DNA from: an uncultured Alistipes sp.
Lineage (GTDB): Bacteria; Bacteroidota; Bacteroidia; Bacteroidales; Rikenellaceae
NCBI GenBank assembly: GCA_900553175.1
Contig: USCH01000041.1
Location: 1 to 9,163, forward strand
Direction of reading: 5' to 3'
Length of the DNA stretch: 9,163 nt
The notes below the pieces were generated by a model. The model ran no database searches. It saw nothing but the letters and a program-made list of their open reading frames with translations, and was not told where the DNA came from. The translations under genes and the position numbers were made by a program. Within the stretch, counting starts at the first letter, position 1; each line of letters starts with the position of its first letter. Of the stretch, positions 1 through 6,896 are shown in pieces.

Positions 1-1
1 C

Positions 2-2557
2 TTCGGCGAGGACGCCATCAAGGCCAGCGGCATTCTGGGCATCACGCTCACGCGCCGGGCCAACGGCTCGGCCACCTACGTCGAACTGGCCGGATTTCCC
101 TACCATGCCGTCGACACCTACCTGCCCAAGCTGGTGCGGGCGGGCGAGCGCGTGGCCATCTGCGAGCAGCTCGAAGACCCCAAACTGGTCAAGGGGCTGG
201 TCAAGCGCGGCGTGATCGAGCTGGTCACGCCGGGCGTGGCGCTGGGCGACAACATCCTCTCCAACAAGGAGAACACCTATCTGGCGTCGGTCTATTTCGG
301 CCGCGAGAAGACGGGCGTGGCGTTCCTCGACATCTCAACGGGCGAATTTTACGTCGCCGAGGGCAGCGACGCCTATGTCGACAAGCTCATTTCGAACCTC
401 GCGCCCAAGGAGGTGATCTACCAGCGCGGCTTCGAAGACCGCTTCAGCGCGTCGTTCGGCTCGCGGCTCTACACCTACCGGCTCGACGAATGGGTCTTTT
501 CGGAGGATGTCAACCGCGAGAAACTCTGCAAGCAGTTCGGCACCTCGTCGCTCAAGGGTTTCGGTGTCGACCATTTCCACAGCGGCATTTCGGCCGCCGG
601 GGCCATTCTCCACTACCTCGAATTCACCGAGCACCGCGATGTGGCGCACCTCAAGTCGATTGCGCGCATCGACCAGGACGACTACGTGTGGATCGACAAA
701 TTCACGATCCGCAACCTCGAGCTCTTCTCGTCGAACGGCGCCCGCGAGAAGAGCGGTTTCGCCGATGTGATCGACCGCACGCTCACGCCCATGGGCGGGC
801 GTCTACTCAAACGGTGGATCGCCATGCCGATCAAGGACCCCGAACGCATCGGGCGGCGTCTGGACGTGGTGGAGCATTTCACCCGCGAAACCGACTTCGC
901 CGAGGCCCTGCGCGAGCAGGTGGCGCTGGTGGGCGACCTGGAGCGCATCGCCGCCCGCATCGCCGCTTCGCGCGTCACGCCGCGCGAACTGGTGCAGCTC
1001 AAGAACTCGCTTTCGTCCATCGAGACGCTCAAGGCGGCCCTCGAATCGACCGACAGCGACCGGCTGCACGACCTGGCCGCGCAGATCGACCCGCTCGCCG
1101 CCGTGCGCGACCGCATCGCCAGCGACATCTATCCCGATCCGCAGAACAACCAGATTCAGAAGGGCGGCGTGATCGCCGACGGCGTCGATCCCGAGCTCGA
1201 CGACCTGCGGCGCATCGCCCTCCACGGCAAGGACTATCTGGCCCGCATCCAGCAGCGCGAGAGCGAGGCGACGGGCATCCCGTCGCTCAGGCTGAGCTAC
1301 AACAACGTCTTCGGCTACTACATCGAGGTGCGCAACACCCACCGCGACAAGGTGCCCGACACGTGGATCCGCAAGCAGACGCTGGCCAATGCCGAGCGCT
1401 ACATCACCGAGGAGCTCAAGGAGTACGAGGAGAAGATTCTGGGCGCCGAGGAGAAGATGCTCGTGCTCGAACAGCGCATCTACGGCGAGCTGCTCGCCTT
1501 CATCTCTTCGTCGCTCAGCGTGCTGCTGCGCGACGCGGCCGTCGTGGCCCGCATCGACTGCCTGCAATCCTTCGCCCGCATCGCCTGCGAGCGTCATTAC
1601 GTCCGCCCCGTGCTGGACGAGGGCAGGCGCATCGAGATCGTGGCGGGGCGGCATCCCGTGATCGAGACGCTCATGCCCGTGGGCGAGGAGTACATCCCCA
1701 ACGACGTCATGCTCGACGACCGGGAGCAGCAGATCATGATGATCACGGGCCCCAACATGTCGGGTAAGTCGGCGCTGCTGCGCCAGACGGCCCTCATCAT
1801 CCTCATGGCGCAGATGGGGTCGTTCGTACCGGCCGAGTCGGCCCATATCGGCGTCGTGGACAAGATTTTCACGCGCGTGGGCGCTTCGGACAACATTTCG
1901 CAGGGCGAGTCGACCTTCATGGTCGAGATGCTCGAGTCGGCCAGCATCCTGAACAACATCTCCGACCGCAGCATCGTCCTTCTCGACGAGATCGGCCGCG
2001 GAACATCGACCTACGACGGCATTTCGATCGCCTGGGCCATGGTCGAATACCTCCACAACCACCCCTCGGCCCGGGCCAAGACGCTCTTCGCCACTCATTA
2101 CCACGAGCTCAACGAGATGGAGCAGATGTGTCCGCGGGTGAAGAACTACCACGTGGCGGTCAAGGAGATGGGCAACCAGATCGTCTTCCTGCGCAAGCTC
2201 GAACGGGGCGGCACCGAACATTCGTTCGGCATCCACGTCGCCCGCATGGCCGGCATGCCGGCCTCGGTCGTCGGGCGGGCCGCCGAAATCCTGCGCAACC
2301 TCGAACAGGTCTACGGCAGCAGCGAGATCGTGCCGAGCCGCAGCCTCCGGGAGCGCAGCCGCAAACATTCGGCGCAGACGGTCCGCGAGGCGGCCGAGAG
2401 CGCCGTGCCGCAGAGCATGCAGCTTTCGATGTTCCAGCTCGATGATCCGGTGCTCGTCCAGATCCGCGACCAGATCAAGGGGCTCGACCTGAACACCCTG
2501 ACGCCGATCGAGGCACTGAACAAACTCAACGAGATCAAGAAGCTCACCGGATTGTGA
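2..2557 (+). CDS. mutS: DNA mismatch repair ATPase MutS (5' end outside window)
   Basis: MutS binds mismatches and small loops in DNA and, using ATP, starts mismatch repair with MutL. The frame is open from base 2, so the GTG at 134 is internal and not the start. The first visible residues (FGEDAIKASG...) fall just after the FYE mismatch-reading motif of the family, so roughly 40 N-terminal residues are missing; 851 are present. Visible parts in order: rest of domain I, including YHAVDTYLPKLV and AICEQLEDP; connector and lever/clamp domains (about 400-1650); Walker A GPNMSGKS at 1748-1771; Walker B LLDEIGRGTS with the D-E pair at 1985-1990; and the FATHYHEL stretch near 2090. Near the C-terminus QLSMF (2420-2434) resembles a beta-clamp-binding motif, followed by the helical tail typical of MutS1. 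All ATPase motifs are intact and no frameshift is seen. The stop overlaps the next gene by 4 bp. Confidence 0.97.
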   Translation, partial: FGEDAIKASGILGITLTRRANGSATYVELAGFPYHAVDTYLPKLVRAGERVAICEQLEDPKLVKGLVKRGVIELVTPGVALGDNILSNKENTYLASVYFGREKTGVAFLDISTGEFYVAEGSDAYVDKLISNLAPKEVIYQRGFEDRFSASFGSRLYTYRLDEWVFSEDVNREKLCKQFGTSSLKGFGVDHFHSGISAAGAILHYLEFTEHRDVAHLKSIARIDQDDYVWIDKFTIRNLELFSSNGAREKSGFADVIDRTLTPMGGRLLKRWIAMPIKDPERIGRRLDVVEHFTRETDFAEALREQVALVGDLERIAARIAASRVTPRELVQLKNSLSSIETLKAALESTDSDRLHDLAAQIDPLAAVRDRIASDIYPDPQNNQIQKGGVIADGVDPELDDLRRIALHGKDYLARIQQRESEATGIPSLRLSYNNVFGYYIEVRNTHRDKVPDTWIRKQTLANAERYITEELKEYEEKILGAEEKMLVLEQRIYGELLAFISSSLSVLLRDAAVVARIDCLQSFARIACERHYVRPVLDEGRRIEIVAGRHPVIETLMPVGEEYIPNDVMLDDREQQIMMITGPNMSGKSALLRQTALIILMAQMGSFVPAESAHIGVVDKIFTRVGASDNISQGESTFMVEMLESASILNNISDRSIVLLDEIGRGTSTYDGISIAWAMVEYLHNHPSARAKTLFATHYHELNEMEQMCPRVKNYHVAVKEMGNQIVFLRKLERGGTEHSFGIHVARMAGMPASVVGRAAEILRNLEQVYGSSEIVPSRSLRERSRKHSAQTVREAAESAVPQSMQLSMFQLDDPVLVQIRDQIKGLDLNTLTPIEALNKLNEIKKLTGL

Positions 2558-3084
2558 TTCCCTGCGGAAAACATGCGGTCGTCCGGCAGGAGACCGAAGC
2601 GGACCATCGGGCGGTTTATGCGCTGATCGAAAGTGCGTTCCGAACGGCGGAGCACAGCGACGGCACCGAACAGGATCTGGTCGAGGCCCTGCGCCGAAGC
2701 CCTTCGTTCATTCCCGAACTGTCGCTGGTCGCGGAGCTGGAGGACCGGGTGGTCGGGCATGTGCTTTTCACGCGGATTTCGATCGGGCAGGCTCCGGCCC
2801 TGGCTCTGGCGCCGCTCGCCGTCAGCCCGGATTGCAGACGCAGGGGAATCGGGAGCGCTCTGGTCGGCGAGGGGCACCGCATTGCGCGCAGGCTCGGCTA
2901 TGGCTGTTCGGTGGTGCTGGGCGATCCCTCCTATTATGCGGCGTTCGGCTACCGGCCCGCCAGCAAACTGGGCATCTTCGCGCCGTTCGAGGCGGACGAC
3001 GCCTGTTTCATGGCGCTCCGATTGCGGTCCGATGCGCCCGTGGCGGGCGGAAGGGTGACCTACGACGCGGCTTTCGGCGTCTGA
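2554..3084 (+). CDS. YhbS-like GNAT family N-acetyltransferase
   Basis: This is a 176-residue, single-domain GNAT protein expected to transfer an acetyl group from acetyl-CoA to an unknown amine substrate in the cytoplasm. The acetyl-CoA-binding motif A is clear: LAVSP at 88-92, then RRRGIG at 95-100. The segment VLGDPSYYAAFGYRPA (121-136) is characteristic of the YhbS branch (COG3153). The N-terminal part (RQETEADHRAVYALIESAF) is the usual first strand and helix. The chosen start is a GTG at 2554 whose last bases form the mutS stop (GTGA, 4-bp overlap). This implies translational coupling and one transcript with mutS. No closer ATG would keep the first beta strand. The substrate cannot be told from sequence, and the pairing with mutS need not mean a repair role. 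A bidirectional terminator follows about 80 bp downstream. Confidence 0.9.
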   Translation: MIPCGKHAVVRQETEADHRAVYALIESAFRTAEHSDGTEQDLVEALRRSPSFIPELSLVAELEDRVVGHVLFTRISIGQAPALALAPLAVSPDCRRRGIGSALVGEGHRIARRLGYGCSVVLGDPSYYAAFGYRPASKLGIFAPFEADDACFMALRLRSDAPVAGGRVTYDAAFGV

Positions 3085-3139
3085 CGGCGGACGCGAGGCG
3101 GCTGCCGTTGTCTGCCCCGGATTCCGGGCATGCGGTCGT

Positions 3140-3222
3140 CCTCTCCGGAGCCTCTCCCTGCCGCAAAAAAAACGGATGCCGGGCAAGGCATCCGTTTTTT
3201 CATCGTCCGCACTCCGGAGAGG
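3140..3222. repeat. 11-bp inverted repeat flanking the terminator
   Basis: CCTCTCCGGAG (3140-3150) is the exact reverse complement of 3212-3222. Each arm contains the self-complementary octamer CTCCGGAG. The arms bracket the bidirectional terminator and are 61 bp apart. They could extend the terminator into a longer stem with internal mismatches, or they could be coincidental. The right arm ends 3 bp before the udk stop codon. I know of no established function for it. Confidence 0.6.
3165..3200. terminator. Bidirectional intrinsic terminator between convergent genes
   Basis: A 10-bp perfect stem (AACGGATGCC at 3171-3180 with GGCATCCGTT at 3187-3196) closes a 6-nt loop. It is flanked by A8 on the left (3165-3172) and T6 on the right (3195-3200). 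A U-tract therefore follows the hairpin on either strand. It lies between the convergent mutS-acetyltransferase pair and udk, where one hairpin can end both transcripts. Confidence 0.93.
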
Positions 3223-3225
3223 GGG

Positions 3226-3849
3226 CTATTCCTGGCCCCGGATGAGCGAGCGGATGTTCTGGATGAGCATCGCCACGGCCACCGAGTTGAATCCGCCCTC
3301 GGGGATGATGACGTCGGCGTACTTCTTCGACGGCTCGACGAACTCCTCGTGCATGGGTTTCACGGTCGTGGTGTATTGCGAGATGACCGACTGCATCGTG
3401 CGGCCGCGGTCGCAGACGTCGCGCAGGATGCGCCGCGCCAGCCGGATGTCGGCGTCGGTGTCGACGAAGACCTTGATGTCCATCAGGTCGCGCAGCTCCT
3501 TGTTCTCGAAGATGAGGATGCCGTCGACGATGATGACTTTCGAGGGTTTGACGCTCACGGTTTCGGGCATGCGGTTGTGCTCGACGAACGAGTAGACCGG
3601 ATGCTCCACCGGGACGTTCTCCTTGAGCGCCTTGATGTGCTCGACGAGCATCTGCGTGTCGAAAGCCTGCGGATGGTCGTAGTTGAGTTTCGTGCGCTCC
3701 TCGTAGGTCAGCTCGGGATGGGCCTTGTAGTAGTAGTCGTGGCACAGCGTCACCACGTCGTCGCCTTGAAAAGCCTCCTGGAGCCGTTTGACGAGCGTCG
3801 ACTTGCCCGATCCGGTTCCTCCGGCGACTCCGATTACCGTAACTTTCAT
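3226..3849 (-). CDS. udk: Uridine kinase (uridine/cytidine kinase)
   Basis: Udk phosphorylates uridine and cytidine to UMP and CMP with ATP or GTP, the key step of pyrimidine salvage in the cytoplasm. The 207-residue length is normal for the family. Visible motifs: P-loop GGTGSGKST (10-18), the CHDYYY segment (36-41), nucleoside-binding NYDHPQAFD (56-64), VDGIL (108-112), the arginine-rich lid RRILRDVCDRGR (139-150), and QYTTTVKPMHEEFVEPSK (159-175). The ATG at 3849 sits directly before the first beta strand (KVTVIGVAGG). Longer in-frame extensions run through the gyrB terminator and make no sense as protein. There is no Shine-Dalgarno sequence. gyrB lies 71 bp upstream on the same strand behind a strong terminator. 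No good TAnnTTTG promoter is visible in that gap, so expression may rely on readthrough or a divergent promoter. Confidence 0.96.
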   Translation of the reverse strand: MKVTVIGVAGGTGSGKSTLVKRLQEAFQGDDVVTLCHDYYYKAHPELTYEERTKLNYDHPQAFDTQMLVEHIKALKENVPVEHPVYSFVEHNRMPETVSVKPSKVIIVDGILIFENKELRDLMDIKVFVDTDADIRLARRILRDVCDRGRTMQSVISQYTTTVKPMHEEFVEPSKKYADVIIPEGGFNSVAVAMLIQNIRSLIRGQE

Positions 3850-3881
3850 TTTATCATCCGTTTGGGGTGGTTTATATAAAG

Positions 3882-3910
3882 AAAAGGATCGTCTCCCGAA
3901 GGAACGATCC
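3882..3910 (-). terminator. gyrB intrinsic terminator with UUCG loop
   Basis: Read on the minus strand, GGATCGT and ACGATCC (3904-3910 and 3886-3892) form a 7-bp stem. It continues inward as TCC/GGA with one bulged G and is capped by a C(UUCG)G tetraloop at 3897-3900, a notably stable loop. TTTTC follows at once, then further T-rich sequence. It starts about 10 bp after the gyrB stop, so it most likely ends the gyrB transcript before udk. Confidence 0.85.
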
Positions 3911-3920
3911 CTTTCCCGAA

Positions 3921-5876
3921 CTATGCGTCGATGTTGGCGTAATGGGCATTGCGTTCGATGAACTCGCGGCGGGGCGGCACGTCGTCGCCCATGAGCATCG
4001 AGAAGATGCGGTCGGCCTCGGCCGCGTTCTCGATGTTGACCTTGCGCAGGATGCGCGTGTCGGGATTCATCGTCGTCTCCCACAGCTGGTGGGCGTTCAT
4101 CTCGCCCAGACCTTTGTAGCGCTGCACGTGGGTGCCCTTGCCGAACTCCTCGGTGATGGCGTCGCGCTCCTTCTCGGTCCAGCAGTAGCGCTCCTGCTTG
4201 CCTTTCTTCACGAGGTAGAGGGGCGGGGTGGCGATGTAGACATGGCCGTTCTCGATCAATTCCTTCATCTTGCGGAAGAAGAAAGTCAGCATCAGCGTGG
4301 CGATGTGCGAACCGTCGACGTCGGCATCGGTCATGATGATGATCTTGTCGTAGCGCAGCTTTTCGAGGTTCAGGGCTTTGCTGTCCTCCTCGGTGCCGAT
4401 CGTCACGCCCAGCGCCGTGAACATGTTCTTGATCTCCTCGTTCTCCCACATGCGGTGCTCCTGAGCCTTTTCGATGTTCAGAATCTTGCCGCGCAAAGGC
4501 ATGATGGCCTGGAAGTTGCGGTCGCGGCCCGATTTGGCCGTGCCGCCTGCCGAGTCGCCCTCGACGAAGAAGATTTCGGCGATCGAACGGTCGCGGCTCG
4601 AACAGTCGGCCAGCTTGCCCGGCAGTCCCACGCCCGAGAGGGGCGTCTTGCGCTGCACGGCCTCACGGGCCTTGCGGGCCGCATGGCGGGCTGTGGCGGC
4701 CAGCACGACCTTCTGCACGATGGCCTTGGCATCCTTGGGATTCTCTTCGAGGTAGTGGCCCAGCGCCGCGGTCATGGCCTGATCCACGGCTGCCGCAACC
4801 TCGTCGTTGCCCAGCTTGGTCTTGGTCTGACCCTCGAACTGGGGCTCGGCGACCTTGACCGACACCACGGCCGTCAGACCCTCGCGGAAGTCGTCGCCGC
4901 TGATGTCGAACTTGAGCTTCGAGAGCATGCCCGAGTCGTCGGCGTACTTCTTGAGCGTGCGGGTCAGCGCGCGGCGGAAGCCCGTCAGGTGCGTGCCGCC
5001 CTCGATGGTGTTGATGTTGTTGACGTAGGAGTGGACGTTCTCCGAGTAGGAGTCGTTGTACTGCATGGCCACCTCCACGGGCACGCCGTTTTTCTCGGTG
5101 TCGAGGTAGATGATCGAGTCGATGATCGGCTCGCCGCGCGTGGCGTCGAGGTATTTGACGAACTCCTTGAGCCCCTCCTCCGAGTAGAAGTGATCCTCGC
5201 GCGTCTTGCCCTCCTCGTCCTTGCGCAGGTCGTAGAGGTTCAGGTGGATGCCTTTGTTCAGAAAGGCCAGCTCGCGCAGCCGGTTGGCCAGAATGTCGTA
5301 TTTGTATTCGGTCGTGTGGGTGAAGATTTCGCCGTCGGGCTTGAAGGTCACGATCGTGCCGCGGTCCCCGCACGCGCCGATCACCTCGACCTGCGAGGTG
5401 GGCGTGCCCTTGCTGTAGGTCTGGCGGAAAATCTTGCCGTCGCGGTGGATTTCGGCGGTCAGATGCGTCGAGAGAGCGTTGACGCACGAGACGCCCACGC
5501 CGTGCAGACCGCCCGAGACCTTGTAACTGCCCTTGTCGAACTTGCCGCCGGCGTGCAGCACCGTCAGCACCACTTCGAGCGCCGACTTGCCCTCCTTTTC
5601 GTGGAAGTCGGTCGGGATGCCGCGGCCGTTGTCCTTGACGGTTATGGAGTTGTCCTCGTTGATCGTCACGTCGATGTCGGTGCAGTAACCGGCCAGAGCC
5701 TCGTCGATCGAGTTGTCGACGACCTCGTAGACCAGGTGGTGAAGACCCTTCTCGCCGATGTCGCCGATGTACATGGCGGGGCGTTTGCGCACAGCTTCGA
5801 GGCCCTCGAGGACCTGGATGTTCGACGCGGAATATTCCTCTTCTTGTCTCTTTGCGTTCTCTTGTTCGGTACTCAT
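3921..5876 (-). CDS. gyrB: DNA gyrase subunit B
   Basis: GyrB is the ATPase subunit of DNA gyrase (A2B2), which puts negative supercoils into DNA and is the target of aminocoumarins. The 651-residue protein is complete. The N-terminal GHKL ATPase domain has E51 and N55 (base and Mg ligand positions of EVVDNSIDEA), DNGRGIP (82-88) and GGLHGVGVS (122-130). The transducer carries QTKTKLG (350-356) with the ATP-contacting lysine. The TOPRIM domain has EGDSAGG (439-445), PLRGK (460-464) and DADVDG (517-522). The end, RREFIERNAHYANID, is typical of GyrB rather than ParE. The short ~650-residue form lacks the insert of the ~800-residue enterobacterial form, as expected outside Proteobacteria. R462 occupies the position of E. 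coli K447, a normal variant. The ATG at 5876 lies about 22 bp from the end of the -7 box, so the leader is short. It has its own promoter and terminator. Confidence 0.98.
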   Translation of the reverse strand: MSTEQENAKRQEEEYSASNIQVLEGLEAVRKRPAMYIGDIGEKGLHHLVYEVVDNSIDEALAGYCTDIDVTINEDNSITVKDNGRGIPTDFHEKEGKSALEVVLTVLHAGGKFDKGSYKVSGGLHGVGVSCVNALSTHLTAEIHRDGKIFRQTYSKGTPTSQVEVIGACGDRGTIVTFKPDGEIFTHTTEYKYDILANRLRELAFLNKGIHLNLYDLRKDEEGKTREDHFYSEEGLKEFVKYLDATRGEPIIDSIIYLDTEKNGVPVEVAMQYNDSYSENVHSYVNNINTIEGGTHLTGFRRALTRTLKKYADDSGMLSKLKFDISGDDFREGLTAVVSVKVAEPQFEGQTKTKLGNDEVAAAVDQAMTAALGHYLEENPKDAKAIVQKVVLAATARHAARKAREAVQRKTPLSGVGLPGKLADCSSRDRSIAEIFFVEGDSAGGTAKSGRDRNFQAIMPLRGKILNIEKAQEHRMWENEEIKNMFTALGVTIGTEEDSKALNLEKLRYDKIIIMTDADVDGSHIATLMLTFFFRKMKELIENGHVYIATPPLYLVKKGKQERYCWTEKERDAITEEFGKGTHVQRYKGLGEMNAHQLWETTMNPDTRILRKVNIENAAEADRIFSMLMGDDVPPRREFIERNAHYANIDA

Positions 5877-5898
5877 TGGGTAGCTTTGAAATATCGTA

Positions 5899-5929
5899 CA
5901 AATATACGGTTTTTTTCCGGAACAAACAA
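5899..5929 (-). promoter_or_regulatory. gyrB promoter, Bacteroidota type
   Basis: On the minus strand TATATTTG (5899-5906) matches the Bacteroidota -7 element TAnnTTTG exactly. A TTG at 5927-5929 lies 20 bp upstream, the spacing expected for the -33 element, and a second TTTG lies at 5923-5926. The box ends 22 bp before the gyrB ATG. Known: this promoter pattern is used by the Bacteroidota primary sigma factor. Inferred: that it drives gyrB. Confidence 0.75.
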
Positions 5930-5948
5930 GTGCGGGATGCTTCCGGAA
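5915..5948. promoter_or_regulatory. Paired TTCCGGAA palindromes at the gyrB promoter
   Basis: The perfect palindrome TTCCGGAA occurs at 5915-5922, inside the gyrB promoter spacer, and again at 5941-5948, about 12 bp upstream of the -33 element. The centres are 26 bp apart. The upstream copy is embedded in a longer 12-bp perfect palindrome (GCTTCCGGAAGC, 5939-5950). The position suits an operator pair for a dimeric regulator, but I cannot name one. The upstream copy could alternatively act as a weak + strand hairpin, since TTTTT follows at 5954. Confidence 0.4.
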
Positions 5949-5997
5949 GCGCGTTTTTCTCCGAAATCCGCCGATATGCGTTCGCCCCCGGCCGGCG

Positions 5998-6735
5998 TCA
6001 GTTCAGTTCGGCCTGGAGGTCGACCTCACGGATGCGCCCCTGGGCGAAAAGAACGGCCCGGGCCGGGTAGTTTTCGATGAGCGAGGTGTTGTGCGTCGAC
6101 ATGACCACGGCGCAGCCGCGGCGGGCGATTTCGCGGAAGAGCTGCATGATGCCGTCGGCCGTGAGGGGGTCGAGGTTGCCCGTCGGCTCGTCGGCCAGCA
6201 GCACCTGCGGGTCGTTGAGCAGCGCGCGGGCGATGACCAGCCGCTGCTGTTCGCCGCCCGAGAGCTCGAACGGCATCTTGTAGCATTTCGGTTCGAGGTC
6301 GACCAGCCGGAGCACCCGGTCGATGCGCTCCCGGATCTCCTCCTCGCGCTTCCAGCCCGTGGCCTTCATCACGTAGTGGAGGTTCATGAAGACGTTGCGG
6401 TCGGTCAGCAGCTGATAGTCCTGGAAGACGATGCCGATCCGGCGGCGCAGGTAGGGGATGTCGCGGCGGCGGAGGCGGCGCAGATCGTATCCGGCGATAT
6501 ATCCCTCGCCCGAAAGCAGTTGCAGTTCGGCATATAAAGTTTTGAACAAGGTGCTTTTCCCGCATCCCACGCGGCCGATCAGGTAGACGAATTCGCCGGG
6601 GGCCACTTCGAGGTCGACGTCGGTGAGGACGGTTTCGCTGTCGCGCAGCTTCCGGGCGGCGGACCGGCGGCCGAAAGGATCGTCTGCATGGCAGATCGTG
6701 GCATGGCTGAGCTTCACTACGTAGGGGCGTTCCAT
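5998..6735 (-). CDS. ftsE: FtsE-type ABC transporter ATP-binding protein
   Basis: The protein is a 245-residue ABC ATPase that best fits FtsE. FtsE pairs with the membrane protein FtsX at the divisome and, with ATP, controls peptidoglycan hydrolases during division. Motifs in order: Walker A GRVGCGKST (54-62), Q-loop FQDYQLL (Q105), signature LSGGEQQR (158-165), Walker B VLLADEPTGNLDP (178-190) with E183, and H-loop H215 in STHNTS. The phrase PGEFVYLIG before Walker A is typical of Bacteroidota FtsE. Residues about 16-36 form a charged insertion (FGRRSAARKLRDSE) that would lengthen the first strand region. No ftsX is adjacent; in this window the next gene is gyrB, 121 bp downstream with no terminator between, so some readthrough into gyrB is possible. 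A LolD-like or other MacB-type ATPase is the main alternative. The ATG at 6735 precedes the first strand and has a promoter just upstream. Confidence 0.82.
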   Translation of the reverse strand: MERPYVVKLSHATICHADDPFGRRSAARKLRDSETVLTDVDLEVAPGEFVYLIGRVGCGKSTLFKTLYAELQLLSGEGYIAGYDLRRLRRRDIPYLRRRIGIVFQDYQLLTDRNVFMNLHYVMKATGWKREEEIRERIDRVLRLVDLEPKCYKMPFELSGGEQQRLVIARALLNDPQVLLADEPTGNLDPLTADGIMQLFREIARRGCAVVMSTHNTSLIENYPARAVLFAQGRIREVDLQAELN

Positions 6736-6756
6736 AGGGGCGTATGTTTACTACAA

Positions 6757-6787
6757 CAAAGATACGAATAAGCCGAGCGCAAAAAAA
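6757..6787 (-). promoter_or_regulatory. ftsE promoter, Bacteroidota type
   Basis: On the minus strand TATCTTTG (6757-6764) is an exact TAnnTTTG -7 box 21 bp before the ftsE ATG. At the usual 20-bp spacing lies a T8 tract (6781-6788 on the minus strand). A TTTG is present but only 15 bp upstream (6780-6783), so the -33 element is imperfect. The spacer carries a 14-bp match to the tandem repeat at 7630-7774. Confidence 0.6.
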
Positions 6788-6896
6788 AGAATTTATTCGA
6801 TTTTTTGCCGAGACGAAGTATCTTCGGCGCAGCAGGAGGCGGGAAAAATCGGGCTCGGCGGCAGCCGGCGGGGTGCAAACCGCTCCTGCGGCGGCG

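Noticed and set aside
803..2368. 521-residue open frame on the - strand opposite mutS
   Set aside because: It is a shadow of mutS: long only because GC-rich codons avoid stops on the other strand. No motifs.
3226..4449. 407-residue minus-strand frame joining the gyrB 3' region to udk, suggesting a fusion
   Set aside because: Only its last 207 residues are real (udk). The upstream part reads gyrB in the wrong frame and crosses the terminator.
3867..6080. 737-residue open frame on the + strand opposite gyrB, part of udk's leader and the 3' end of ftsE
   Set aside because: It is antisense to the clear gyrB gene. Its composition (rich in V, D, H, L, A) is that of a reverse-strand shadow in high-GC DNA, and it matches no family I know.
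6807..6828. Hairpin (CGAAG-TAT-CTTCG) as terminator of the glycosylase gene
   Set aside because: Read on the minus strand it is followed by A-rich, not T-rich, sequence, and the stem is only 5 bp.
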